From Planctomycetota bacterium (lineage in GTDB: Bacteria; Planctomycetota; Phycisphaerae; Sedimentisphaerales; Anaerobacaceae): a DNA stretch of 41,334 nucleotides. The stretch's first letter is position 1, and the number at the start of each line of letters is the position of its first letter. The notes below the pieces were generated by a model. The model searched no databases. It saw nothing but the letters and a program-made list of their open reading frames with translations, and had not been told where the DNA came from. Below, piece after piece: positions 25,501 to 32,124 of this stretch. Made by a program: the position numbers and the translations under genes. The DNA lies in the NCBI GenBank assembly GCA_014384025.1, contig JACNGQ010000107.1, positions 1 through 41,334 on the forward strand. Reading direction: 5' to 3'.

Positions 25501-26615
25501 TTGAATTCGAGCTGGGTCAAGGTACTGTTGCTGTTGCTGACCCGGATGAGTGGGATGATGCGGATCATGCAGATTCGGCGGCATCGGGCTGGTATAAGAC
25601 TTTCCTCAGTACACCTTCACTTGATATAGCCGGTTTTGAGGCCGGCTCGGTTCAGATTAAATTCGATTCAAGCTGGCGTCCGGAGTTTGATAGCGATTAT
25701 CATCAGACGGGAAATCTGACCGCCTCCTTCGATGGAGCAGAGCCGATAGAGCTATTCCGATGGGAATCCGACCCGAGTAGTGCGAACTTTAAGCCCGATA
25801 CATCAACTAATGAAACTATCATCGTCGATTTGGAAGTTCCTACGGGAGTTACAAGCGTTGTCTTGACGTTTGGTTTATACGATGCAGGTAATGACTGGTG
25901 GTGGGCGATTGACAACCTGGAAGTCAGCGGTCTTCCCAGAGAAAGAGTTATTGCACTTTACGAGGACTTCGAAGGTTTGGAATTGGGTCCGAATGTGGAT
26001 GAGAGTTCTGGTGATGAAGTATGGACGGACACGCCGCCCGAGGGTTGGATAATTGATGAAAGTGGTGTACCCGGAATAGGTGATCCGGCTACTGATGGTG
26101 TGACCGAGTGGGCCGGATGGGCCTTTACCAATAAGGATTGGTGGATCGGCGTAGCTGGTAATCAAAGGCGAGTTGAATTCGAGCTTGGACAAGGTACTGT
26201 TGCTGTTGCTGACCCGGATGAGTGGGATGACGCGGATCATGCAGATTCGGCGGCATCGGGCTGGTATAAAACCTTCCTCAGTACGCCTGCAATTGATATT
26301 TCTGGTTTTGAGGCTGGTACGCTTCAACTCAAATTCGATTCGAGCTGGCGTCCTGAGTTTGATGACAATTATCACCAGACAGCAATAGTGACTGCCTCTT
26401 TCGATGGAGCGGATTCTTTCAGATTGCTACTTTGGGAATCCGATGGCAGCAGCCCGAACTTTAAACCGGACGCAACCAATGAAACGGTCATAGTTGATTT
26501 AGAGAATCCAGATGGGGCCACGAGTTTGGTTTTGGAATTTGGATTATTCGATGCCGGCAATGACTGGTGGTGGGCGATTGACAATGTAGAAGTCATCGGC
26601 AATATTGCTGAGTAA
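22524..26615 (+). CDS. Giant secreted LamG/FnIII-like protein with three tandem C-terminal repeats
   Basis: A 1363-residue exported protein. The ATG at 22524 (or the next codon, also ATG) follows AAGGAGG; a longer frame from 22446 lacks a Shine-Dalgarno sequence and would bury the signal peptide. In order: signal peptide 1-25 (ending TANA-AD), a LamG/concanavalin-like domain (about 27-222, DLVGWWTFDGDTLDSSG...GTIDEVRVYKGGLTDEEV), an FnIII-like unit (about 226-320, RPQPANGQTEV...YYWRIDE), a DFEDYNDYP segment and a DUF1349-like lectin fold (SWAEAGVMIRNTL...), then three repeats of 217-224 residues from about residue 700. Each repeat has DFExLxLGPNVDE, PPxGWxIDxSGVPG, FDSSWRPE and DAGNDWWWAIDNVxV. 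No catalytic domain or C-terminal anchor is seen; it probably binds glycans or forms surface structure. Confidence 0.85.
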   Translation: MMSKKLFYLSHIIVFSLILTCTANAADLVGWWTFDGDTLDSSGLNNEATLAGDPEYVEGWLGQAVFLDGDDYITMDGVADNIQGNDITMNAWVKTADTGDWFSINSSTGGNVALLATDNQRLAMYDNGYEGHSTTIVTDGQWHMLTYVRRGSTGYIYVDGVQENSHQADFSLSADDRWSLGQEWDGEVPSDFLTGTIDEVRVYKGGLTDEEVIGLFNSSTTSATAWRPQPANGQTEVMTNEDLTWAPGLDAVSRNVYIGINEADVAAGTGGTSQGNQTALSYDPGTLLPGVTYYWRIDEEASDGTSMPGDIWSFTTVEFVIVDDFEDYNDYPPDRIYDIWKDGWDDPSNGSQAGYTDPSFTEQTIVKSGVQSMPFFYDNGASSYSEVVHTFDTSQDYTLNGLMGLTLWFQGRPASVGSLSFDAATQTYIMTGSGADIGGTSDEFHFAYKTLNGPGSIVAKVESLSDTHSWAEAGVMIRNTLEADSIHAMVAVTPSGRVAFQFRSTVAQDSHSTHTGTGVITGPHWIKLTRSASNVFTAEHSTDGVNWSLVQSNDPADPSSWSMPMGQSVYAGLVVSAHNAKATCEATFSNVTAGSPGPFVESQDIGISSNSPGPLYLRLQDTSGISGTVFHENGREAVFADDWQLWAIPLEEFQTAGVDLTAIKEIAIGVGDKDNPQSGGLGRLLIDDIRLVRHIPTTGRILLFEEDFESLVLGPNVDEALAGGEVWTKIPPDGWAIDDSGVPGAGDAANDGVTEWAGWSFANKTWWAETAGDQDRSQFVLANGTIAVVDPDEWDDMARAEGLMNSFLITPEIDVSAIKAGAGTLQLKFDSSWRPEDTQTANVTVQFDGGDPIEVMRWESQPGASFKPDATSETVTVNIGRPSGAKKMVVTFGMLDAGNDWWWAIDNVQVSGNPRERIVVLAEDFEGLELGPNVDESSGDEVWTDTPPEGWIIDESGVPGIGNPATDGVTEWAGWAFTNKDWWIGVAGNQRRVEFELGQGTVAVADPDEWDDADHADSAASGWYKTFLSTPSLDIAGFEAGSVQIKFDSSWRPEFDSDYHQTGNLTASFDGAEPIELFRWESDPSSANFKPDTSTNETIIVDLEVPTGVTSVVLTFGLYDAGNDWWWAIDNLEVSGLPRERVIALYEDFEGLELGPNVDESSGDEVWTDTPPEGWIIDESGVPGIGDPATDGVTEWAGWAFTNKDWWIGVAGNQRRVEFELGQGTVAVADPDEWDDADHADSAASGWYKTFLSTPAIDISGFEAGTLQLKFDSSWRPEFDDNYHQTAIVTASFDGADSFRLLLWESDGSSPNFKPDATNETVIVDLENPDGATSLVLEFGLFDAGNDWWWAIDNVEVIGNIAE
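24621..26612 (+). repeat. Three in-frame tandem repeats of about 650-670 bp
   Basis: Repeat units start at 24621, 25272 and 25944, aligned on the codons before DFE and on the shared atgtggatgag at 24670, 25321 and 25993. Unit lengths are 651, 672 and about 669 bp. Units 2 and 3 share long stretches that are identical or nearly so, for example the roughly 80 bases beginning at the GAGTGGGCC near 25433 and 26105, while unit 1 is clearly diverged. This points to a recent duplication or conversion of unit 2/3. Confidence 0.9.
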
Positions 26616-26977
26616 GTCTTATAGTTGAAAAACGACTATGGCCAAATTGGGCTGCGAAAAGCATCTGCGAGGCCAAGCCATTAGCCAATGATTGTTTATC
26701 AATTCGGAGCCTATAGCGATTTATTAGCTACAGGCTCCTTAATTATTTCACAATACAAAACAAATCGAACAGCTATCTCCCCCAGAAAAATCTCATTATT
26801 GAGAATTCGTAGATTAAACATCCTTACCAAAGCTGTTTTGTCAATTTTTTTTGAAATCAACAACATTCTTTCATTTATATTTTTGTGAATATCCGCATTT
26901 TTGGCTCTAAAACCATGATTCAAAATAATTAAGCATATATATTTTTGAACCTCACTAAAAAAATAATGTTAATTTTG
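26616..26977. other. A/T-rich spacer upstream of the rex promoter
   Basis: No gene is supported here. Two short opposing open frames (near 26688-26923) have no Shine-Dalgarno sequence or family resemblance and cover the stem-loop and the A/T-rich leader, so they were rejected. Apart from the stem-loop at 26706-26738 I see nothing specific. Confidence 0.6.
26706..26738 (+). terminator. Stem-loop downstream of the secreted protein gene, possible terminator
   Basis: GGAGCCTATAGC (26706-26717) pairs with GCTACAGGCTCC (26727-26738) with one A-C mismatch and a nine-base loop. Only two T residues follow directly, so it is a weak intrinsic terminator, but it is about 90 bases after the stop of the giant gene and before the rex promoter, where a terminator is expected. 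Confidence 0.55.
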
Positions 26978-27006
26978 TTGACGTATATAACGAATATATA
27001 TACAAT
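26978..27006 (+). promoter_or_regulatory. Sigma70-like promoter of rex and the hydrogenase operon
   Basis: TTGACG at 26978-26983 and TACAAT at 27001-27006 are separated by exactly 17 bases, each matching five of six consensus positions. Transcription would start at about 27013, immediately ahead of the Rex operator. Confidence 0.7.
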
Positions 27007-27019
27007 GCAGCGGATAGAG

Positions 27020-27039
27020 CTTGTGTATGTGAACACAAG
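27020..27039 (+). promoter_or_regulatory. Rex operator (ROP site)
   Basis: CTTGTGT-ATGTGA-ACACAAG is a perfect inverted repeat with 7-base arms and a 6-base spacer. The inner 18 bases (27021-27038) fit the known Rex consensus TTGTGA-N6-TCACAA at ten of twelve arm positions. The site lies just downstream of the -10 box and 26 bases upstream of the rex start codon, so bound Rex should block initiation or early elongation. Rex leaves DNA when NADH is high, so the operon should be induced under reducing conditions. Confidence 0.85.
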
Positions 27040-27064
27040 TACAAACTATAGGATAGTATGATTT

Positions 27065-27688
27065 ATGAGATACAGCAGAATACCAGATGAGACTATTCGA
27101 CGGCTGCCAATATATTTGCGAGGATTAATTCTTGCGTCTGAACAGGACCAGAAGAACATATCAAGTACTAATCTGGCAGATTACGTTGGTATTTTTCCCT
27201 GGCAAATAAGAAAGGATTTTTCGTACTTTGGTGATTTTGGAACTCGTGGGGTAGGCTACAACGTTGTAAAACTCATGAAGGAAATTAAAAGAATCCTTAA
27301 ACTAAATATTGACCAGAAAGCAGCTTTGGTTGGAGTAGGTAATCTTGGTATGGCAATTTTGGCTTTTCCCGGCTTTGGTATATATGGCCTGGATATTGCG
27401 GCGGCTTTCGATGTTAATCCTAAAATAATTGGTAGAAAAATAAAGAATATCACGATTGAAAACATCTCTAGACTGAGTGGTATAAAGAAAAGGAAAATAA
27501 AACTTGCAGTTATTGCAGTGCCTCGTAAAGCTGCTCAGGAGACGGTGGATGTATTGATCAAAGCGGGTGTGAGAGGAATTTTAAATTTTTCTCCGTGTTA
27601 TTTAATAGTACCAAAAAAAGTGAAAGTAATAACTATTGATATTTCGATGGACATGGCCCGTTTGCCTTACTATATGCCGGCAAGTTGA
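27065..27688 (+). CDS. rex: Redox-sensing transcriptional repressor Rex
   Basis: A 207-residue protein of usual Rex length. Residues 1-80 form the winged helix, with the recognition region RKDFSYFGDFGTRGVGYNV (49-67) that is the family hallmark. The Rossmann domain begins AALVGVGNLGMAIL (GxGxxG at 90-95) followed by the acidic Asp in AAAFDVNPKIIGRKI, expected to bind NADH/NAD+. The C-terminal domain-swap helix is present. It senses the NADH/NAD+ ratio and represses fermentative and hydrogen-metabolism genes. Its own promoter carries a matching operator, and the hydrogenase genes follow on the same strand after 71 bases, so it is most likely the first gene of the operon and autoregulated. Confidence 0.96.
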   Translation: MRYSRIPDETIRRLPIYLRGLILASEQDQKNISSTNLADYVGIFPWQIRKDFSYFGDFGTRGVGYNVVKLMKEIKRILKLNIDQKAALVGVGNLGMAILAFPGFGIYGLDIAAAFDVNPKIIGRKIKNITIENISRLSGIKKRKIKLAVIAVPRKAAQETVDVLIKAGVRGILNFSPCYLIVPKKVKVITIDISMDMARLPYYMPAS

Positions 27689-27759
27689 TTTGTTAACACA
27701 AGTGATTATTCTGTAGTTTTTAAGATTATTAAATTAACAGATAAATATTGGTGAGTAAT

Positions 27760-28815
27760 ATGCAGACTGTTCTTATAAGTGAATTAAAGCCATTTCTGGA
27801 TGCCCTTGCTGAAGAGATGGACCTGTATGTTCCGAAGAAGTCCGGAGAGCATTATGTATATAATAGATACGACTCTTCTGCCAATGTCCAGATTGAATTC
27901 AATAACATTCGCACTTGTATGCCTGTAAAAGAGTTTTTATTCCCCTTACGAGAGCTTGCAGCAGTTTACCCGCAGCCAATTGAGCCGAAAGAAATAAGGC
28001 CATTTGCAGTTTTCGGGCTAAAATACTGCGATTTGCGTTCTATAGAAGTTCTGGACAGAGTTTTTGCGGAAGATGAATTCGAAGACTTGTTATATGTAAC
28101 CCGCAGGAAGAACATGTTCATAATATCATCCGATTGCTCTGAGCCGGCGGAGAGCTGTTTTTGTGATGTTTTAGGCGGAAAGCCCTTTGCTCAAGCAGGA
28201 TTTGATTTGAATGTTTCGCAGGTAAAGAACCAATATATTATCGAGACCGGTTCGCAAAGGGGCGAAGAATTTATAGAAAAACACTCCAGTCTTTTCACAG
28301 AGACGACCGAAGCCATATTGGCTGACCGGGACAAGAACAGAATTGAGACACAAAATCAACTTGAGCAAAATAATACAAATCTCAAGTTCGATGTTCCGGT
28401 TAACGAGATGGTTGAAAAAACCCAGGATTCTGATGTTTATGACGAAGAAGCGAAAACTTGTGTTGAATGCCAGGGGTGTACGCGGGTATGCCCTACCTGC
28501 CATTGTTTCTATCTTTATGATACCAAGCAAGAGGATTATTTTACAAAAATGAAGATGTGGGACAGTTGCATGAGGATTGCTTACGCTGAAGTTGCTGGTG
28601 GTACCAATCCCCGAAAGGCTCTTGGCAACAGACTCAGGCATCGTTTTATGCATAAGTTTTCATATTTTTTTGAAAGATACGGTATCGATATGTGTGTTGG
28701 ATGCGGCAGATGTGTTGACGGAGAAGCGGGGGACGTGGATATACGCAGAGTGTTAAAAAGATTGAGCGAAGAGCTAAAAGGTAAAGACAATAGAAGAGCG
28801 GAAACTGCAAAATGA
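27760..28815 (+). CDS. hydB: HydB/AsrA-like iron-sulfur subunit of the hydrogenase diaphorase module
   Basis: A 351-residue protein related to the beta subunit of cytosolic sulfhydrogenases and to anaerobic sulfite reductase subunit A. It has DCSEPAESCFCDVLGGKPFA in the middle (about 127-146), one ferredoxin-like cluster with Cys234, Cys237, Cys240 and Cys244 (CVECQGCTRVCPTCHCF) and a second motif Cys312, Cys315, Cys318 in which the expected fourth Cys is Glu322 (CVGCGRCVDGEAGDVDI). It should relay electrons between the flavin subunit and the rest of the complex. ATG at 27760 was chosen with GGTGAG four bases upstream. Its stop overlaps the next gene's ATG (ATGA). Such a subunit is unexpected in a membrane-bound group 4 hydrogenase. 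Confidence 0.88.
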   Translation: MQTVLISELKPFLDALAEEMDLYVPKKSGEHYVYNRYDSSANVQIEFNNIRTCMPVKEFLFPLRELAAVYPQPIEPKEIRPFAVFGLKYCDLRSIEVLDRVFAEDEFEDLLYVTRRKNMFIISSDCSEPAESCFCDVLGGKPFAQAGFDLNVSQVKNQYIIETGSQRGEEFIEKHSSLFTETTEAILADRDKNRIETQNQLEQNNTNLKFDVPVNEMVEKTQDSDVYDEEAKTCVECQGCTRVCPTCHCFYLYDTKQEDYFTKMKMWDSCMRIAYAEVAGGTNPRKALGNRLRHRFMHKFSYFFERYGIDMCVGCGRCVDGEAGDVDIRRVLKRLSEELKGKDNRRAETAK

Positions 28816-29633
28816 ATAGAAATCTCTACCAACCTATAAACGGCGGTATTGTTGATATTATAGATGAATCGCCAACGATTAAAAGTTTTGTCGTTGTACT
28901 GGAAGAAACATTCAAGTTCGAAACAGGCCAGTTTGTGGAGCTGACTTTACCCGGTGTCGGTGAGGCGCCTTTTACTCCTTCTTCATCACCTTATGATACT
29001 AAAAAGATGGAAATAACGATCATGAAGGCCGGTAAGATGACCGCTTTATTGCATGATTGCGAAAAAGGACAAAAAATCGGTATTCGGGGGCCTTATGGAA
29101 AAGGTTATCCGGTTGAAGATTTTGTCGGCAAGGACGTCTATATAATCGGTGGAGGTGTGGGTTTAGCGCCAATAAGGTCTTTGTTTTTGACACTTGTTGA
29201 CAGAATAGAAGCTTTTAAATCTGTTGTTTGTCGATTTGGTGCAAAAACGCCTGATGATTTTATTTACAAAAACACTCTTTTTGATTCCTGGCAGAAAATT
29301 GATGGTGTAGATATCAAACTGACCGTAGATGGAGCAAGCGGCAACTGGGACGGTAATATTGGTGTAGTAACCACTATACTTTCCTCTAATGATGTTGAAA
29401 TATCTAATGCGGTAGCGGTTGTGTGCGGCCCGCCGATTATGATGAAATTCGGTACTTTGAAATTATTGGAGTTCGGATTTAGTCCTGAGCAAATATATCT
29501 ATCTATGGAAAAAAATATGAGCTGCGGAGTAGGCAAGTGCGGCCACTGCATGGTTGGCAAGTATTATGTCTGTAAGGACGGTCCTGTCTTTACCTATGAC
29601 GAGGTAAAAGGTTATCCGAACATCTGGGATTGA
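28812..29633 (+). CDS. hydG: HydG/AsrB-like FAD/NAD(P)-binding diaphorase subunit
   Basis: A 273-residue ferredoxin-NADP reductase-like protein. The N-terminal barrel has GQFVELTLPGVGEAPFTPSSSP (FAD site), then the nucleotide domain with IGGGVGLAPIRSLFLTL and VVCGPPIMMKF. The C-terminus binds a [2Fe-2S] cluster via Cys238, Cys243, Cys246 and Cys254 (CGVGKCGHCMVGKYYVC). This is the architecture of sulfhydrogenase gamma and anaerobic sulfite reductase B subunits, which exchange electrons with NAD(P)H. No sulfite reductase AsrC gene is present, and a hydrogenase follows, so it probably serves the hydrogenase. The start overlaps the previous stop. Confidence 0.92.
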   Translation: MNRNLYQPINGGIVDIIDESPTIKSFVVVLEETFKFETGQFVELTLPGVGEAPFTPSSSPYDTKKMEITIMKAGKMTALLHDCEKGQKIGIRGPYGKGYPVEDFVGKDVYIIGGGVGLAPIRSLFLTLVDRIEAFKSVVCRFGAKTPDDFIYKNTLFDSWQKIDGVDIKLTVDGASGNWDGNIGVVTTILSSNDVEISNAVAVVCGPPIMMKFGTLKLLEFGFSPEQIYLSMEKNMSCGVGKCGHCMVGKYYVCKDGPVFTYDEVKGYPNIWD

Positions 29634-29686
29634 AAATCGTCGCGTATAAAACAAAGTATTAGATACGAAATAAGAGATACGTAATT

Positions 29687-30271
29687 ATGAACGCAAAGTT
29701 AATAATCGACCTGGCAAAATGCAGGCTTCAGGAAGAATCCGGGGTGCAGTGCTCGTATAAGCACCATCCAGAAAACAATGGATTTGACTCACTGCTGGAG
29801 CTGATTCGTTTTGCCTTGATATGTCGCAGGTGCGAGGCCGCGCCATGTATCAATGCCTGTCCGCAGGGGGCTTTAGAGAAGGTGCCGAGCGAAAAAGGCA
29901 ATATAATGGACAAGGTGTTGTTAGTCAGTTCCGGCCCAAAGGGAGCTTTGGAGAAAATGTCGAAAAAAAATGATGATGCCGGAATTCTTAAGCGGGCGAA
30001 TATGCTATGCACCGGCTGCGGCAGTTGTGCTATAGCATGTCCGTTCGGTACGATATACACCGATTTGATTCCTTTTCCAAGCAGCATATGTGATGTATGC
30101 AAAGACAGATTGGCGCCGGAAGAAAAACCATTGTGTGTAAGTACATGTCAGGACGGAAGCCTGGATTATAAAGAAGCTCATGCTGAAGATGGAACGGAAG
30201 AGGTTTTCGAGGATATAGTTGTTAAAGTTCCCGATGGTGCATTATGGGAGCCATTCTTAAAGAATAAATAA
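29687..30271 (+). CDS. Polyferredoxin electron-transfer subunit (HycB/HydN-like)
   Basis: A 194-residue 4Fe-4S protein of the HycB/HydN/DmsB-like type. Three cluster motifs are complete: Cys46/49/54/58 (CRRCEAAPCINACP), Cys108/111/114/118 (CTGCGSCAIACP) and Cys135/138/150/154. The N-terminal motif is degenerate: Cys12 and Cys22 keep the outer spacing of CxxCxxCxxxC, but the two middle ligands are Gln15 and Ser18, so one cluster is probably lost. It sits between the HydB/HydG pair and the membrane hydrogenase core, as expected for a connecting wire between the two modules (inference). A 53-base gap separates it from hydG. Confidence 0.88.
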   Translation: MNAKLIIDLAKCRLQEESGVQCSYKHHPENNGFDSLLELIRFALICRRCEAAPCINACPQGALEKVPSEKGNIMDKVLLVSSGPKGALEKMSKKNDDAGILKRANMLCTGCGSCAIACPFGTIYTDLIPFPSSICDVCKDRLAPEEKPLCVSTCQDGSLDYKEAHAEDGTEEVFEDIVVKVPDGALWEPFLKNK

Positions 30272-30285
30272 AAGGCAGAGAAGAA

Positions 30286-31230
30286 ATGACTGAGGCATTA
30301 CAGAATATATTTTGGATTCTGGTTTTTCCAGGTTTTGTGTTTACCATTGTATTGGGCCTGGTTGCCTGCTGGATAGTTCGCAAGGTCAGTGCTCTTGTGC
30401 AATGGAGAGTCGGCCCACCGCTTTTTCAGCCGTTCTACGATGTTATGAAACTGATGGGCAAGGAAACACTTATACCTCAGGATGGCCAGAGAGCCGTTTT
30501 TATTGCGGCCCCGATTGTCGGTTTAGCAGGCGTACTATTGCTTTCGACGATGCTCTGGCGGACAACTATCACCCAGAATGATTTTGTCGGCGATATTATT
30601 GTGGCGATTTATCTGATGATTCTTCCTTCATTGGCATTGATTCTCGGCAGCAGCGCCAGTGCCAGCCCCCACGCGTCAATCGGCACAAGCAGGGAGATGA
30701 AGCTTGTGATGGGCTATGAACTGCCGCTTGTTTTGGCCTTCATCATAGTAATTATAAAAACCGGCGGCCAGTTGAGTTTAGCTGAAATTACTAAATTTAC
30801 ACCTGCCCTTAGTATATCCGGAATGCTGGCTTTTCTCGTTTCATTATTGTGTATTCAGGCAAAACTCGGATTTGTTCCTTTTGATATAGCTGAGTCGGAA
30901 ACTGAAATTGCAAGTGGCTTAATTATGGAATATTCAGGTCCTTTGCTTGCGGTTTGGAAAATGATGCAGGCGATGATGCTGGTGGCTCTGCCGCTGTTTT
31001 TGGTAATGGTGTTTCTTGGTGGATTTGGTACTACTGCAGGATGGCCATTAGTATGGGGTATCGGCAAATATGTTTTGGTACTGGTCCTGATAATCCTGAT
31101 AAAAAATACAAATCCGCGTGTTCGGATTGACCAGGCGATGAAGTTCTTCTGGGTGTATTGCGGAATCGCTTTGGCCATAGCTATTATACTTGCATCAATA
31201 GGTAGTTATTATGACATCAACTGGCTGTAA
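30286..31230 (+). CDS. mbhM: Membrane anchor subunit of energy-converting hydrogenase (NuoH/MbhM/HycD-like)
   Basis: A 314-residue membrane protein with about eight helices. VQWRVGPPLFQPFYDVMKLMGKE (39-61) is the conserved cytoplasmic loop of the NuoH/HycD family and ISMFDIAESE-type segment FVPFDIAESETEIASGLIMEYSG (about 199-221) carries the acidic residues proposed to couple electron transfer to ion movement. It anchors the hydrophilic hydrogenase arm to the antiporter arm. The gap to the polyferredoxin gene is 14 bases and that to the small subunit gene 9 bases, with AAGGTGAG before the latter. Confidence 0.94.
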   Translation: MTEALQNIFWILVFPGFVFTIVLGLVACWIVRKVSALVQWRVGPPLFQPFYDVMKLMGKETLIPQDGQRAVFIAAPIVGLAGVLLLSTMLWRTTITQNDFVGDIIVAIYLMILPSLALILGSSASASPHASIGTSREMKLVMGYELPLVLAFIIVIIKTGGQLSLAEITKFTPALSISGMLAFLVSLLCIQAKLGFVPFDIAESETEIASGLIMEYSGPLLAVWKMMQAMMLVALPLFLVMVFLGGFGTTAGWPLVWGIGKYVLVLVLIILIKNTNPRVRIDQAMKFFWVYCGIALAIAIILASIGSYYDINWL

Positions 31231-31239
31231 GGTGAGTTT

Positions 31240-31671
31240 ATGAGTTGGAAAATTTGGTCATTAAAAAAATCGGTATGGGTCTTTCACGTTAATACCGGCG
31301 CATGTAATAATTGCGATATCGAAATAGTCAATTTACTGACGCCGAGATATGATGTGGAAAGATTTGGTATCAAGTTAGTAGGCTCACCACGACATGCTGA
31401 TGCTCTGCTGGTAACCGGCGTGGTTACCGCACAGGCGGCACCGAGATTACGGGAATTGTACCGCCAGACTTCAAAGCCCTGCGTTGTCTTTGCAATGGGA
31501 GCTTGTGCTTGTCAAACAGGTATATTTAACGGTGCTTACCATGTGGTTGGGCCGGTGGATAAGATAATCAGAGAAGTTGATCCTAATGCAATTATCGCTT
31601 ATGTGCCTGGCTGCCCACCGAAGCCGGAAGCCATGATATCCGGTGTAGTTAAGGCGCTGTCGATTTTATAA
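31240..31671 (+). CDS. mbhJ: [NiFe] hydrogenase small subunit, group 4 (NuoB/MbhJ/HycG-like)
   Basis: A 143-residue protein that binds the proximal [4Fe-4S] cluster next to the NiFe site: Cys22 and Cys25 (GACNNCDIE), Cys89 (MGACAC) and Cys125 (VPGCPPKPE). The short, signal-free form is that of group 4 energy-converting hydrogenases and complex I NuoB; CxxC spacing favours hydrogenase (MbhJ/HycG/EchC) over NuoB, which has adjacent Cys-Cys. It passes electrons to protons at the large subunit. Confidence 0.94.
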   Translation: MSWKIWSLKKSVWVFHVNTGACNNCDIEIVNLLTPRYDVERFGIKLVGSPRHADALLVTGVVTAQAAPRLRELYRQTSKPCVVFAMGACACQTGIFNGAYHVVGPVDKIIREVDPNAIIAYVPGCPPKPEAMISGVVKALSIL

Positions 31672-31683
31672 CAGGACAGGAAT

Positions 31684-32124
31684 ATGAACCAGGAAGAATT
31701 AAATAACAGGTTGTCGGAAATAAAAGATAAGCTCATAAATATTGAGCAAACGAAGGACAGCAGAATCTTTCTTTTATGCGAGGCCGAAAATAGTTTTGCC
31801 GTCAGTAAGTTCTTATTTGAAGACCTGGCTTTAAGATTTATGATTGCTACAGGGATCGATTCTGAAGATTGTTTTGAAATTCTTTATCATTTTTCAAATG
31901 ACGGGACTGGTTGTGTTGTTACCGTAAAGGCCTTTATCCGTGACCGTGAAAATCCTTCTATAGAATCTATTACCCCGTTCATACCCGCTGCAGAGTGGAT
32001 AGAAAGGGAGATATACGACATATTGGGAATCGAAATTAAAAATCATCCTAATATGAGAAGATTGATTTTGGCTGATGATTGGCCCGAGGGTGTTTATCCT
32101 TTAAGGAAAGATTTCAAAAGATGA
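31684..32124 (+). CDS. mbhK: NuoC/MbhK-like accessory subunit
   Basis: A 146-residue protein with the NuoC (30-kDa) signature at its end: ITPFIPAAEWIEREIYDILGIEIKNHPNMRRLILADDWPEGVYPLRKDF. The glutamate-rich WIEREIYDxxGI helix packs against the large subunit in complex I and Mbh. It carries no cofactor. The stop overlaps the large subunit ATG (ATGA at 32121-32124). In some related systems this part is fused to the large subunit (HycE), but here it is separate. Confidence 0.92.
   Translation: MNQEELNNRLSEIKDKLINIEQTKDSRIFLLCEAENSFAVSKFLFEDLALRFMIATGIDSEDCFEILYHFSNDGTGCVVTVKAFIRDRENPSIESITPFIPAAEWIEREIYDILGIEIKNHPNMRRLILADDWPEGVYPLRKDFKR

Noticed and set aside
26688-26923. Two opposing short frames (66 and 70 residues) between the giant gene and rex
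   Set aside because: They cover a stem-loop and an A/T-rich spacer, lack a Shine-Dalgarno sequence and resemble no family.
27682-27705. Possible second Rex site after rex (TTGTTAACACAAG)
   Set aside because: Only one good half-site; the other arm does not match at the proper spacing, so I do not count it as an operator.
27760-29633. Reading HydB/HydG as anaerobic sulfite reductase AsrA/AsrB
   Set aside because: No AsrC siroheme subunit follows and the next genes encode a hydrogenase, so a diaphorase role for the hydrogenase is more likely, though the folds are shared.
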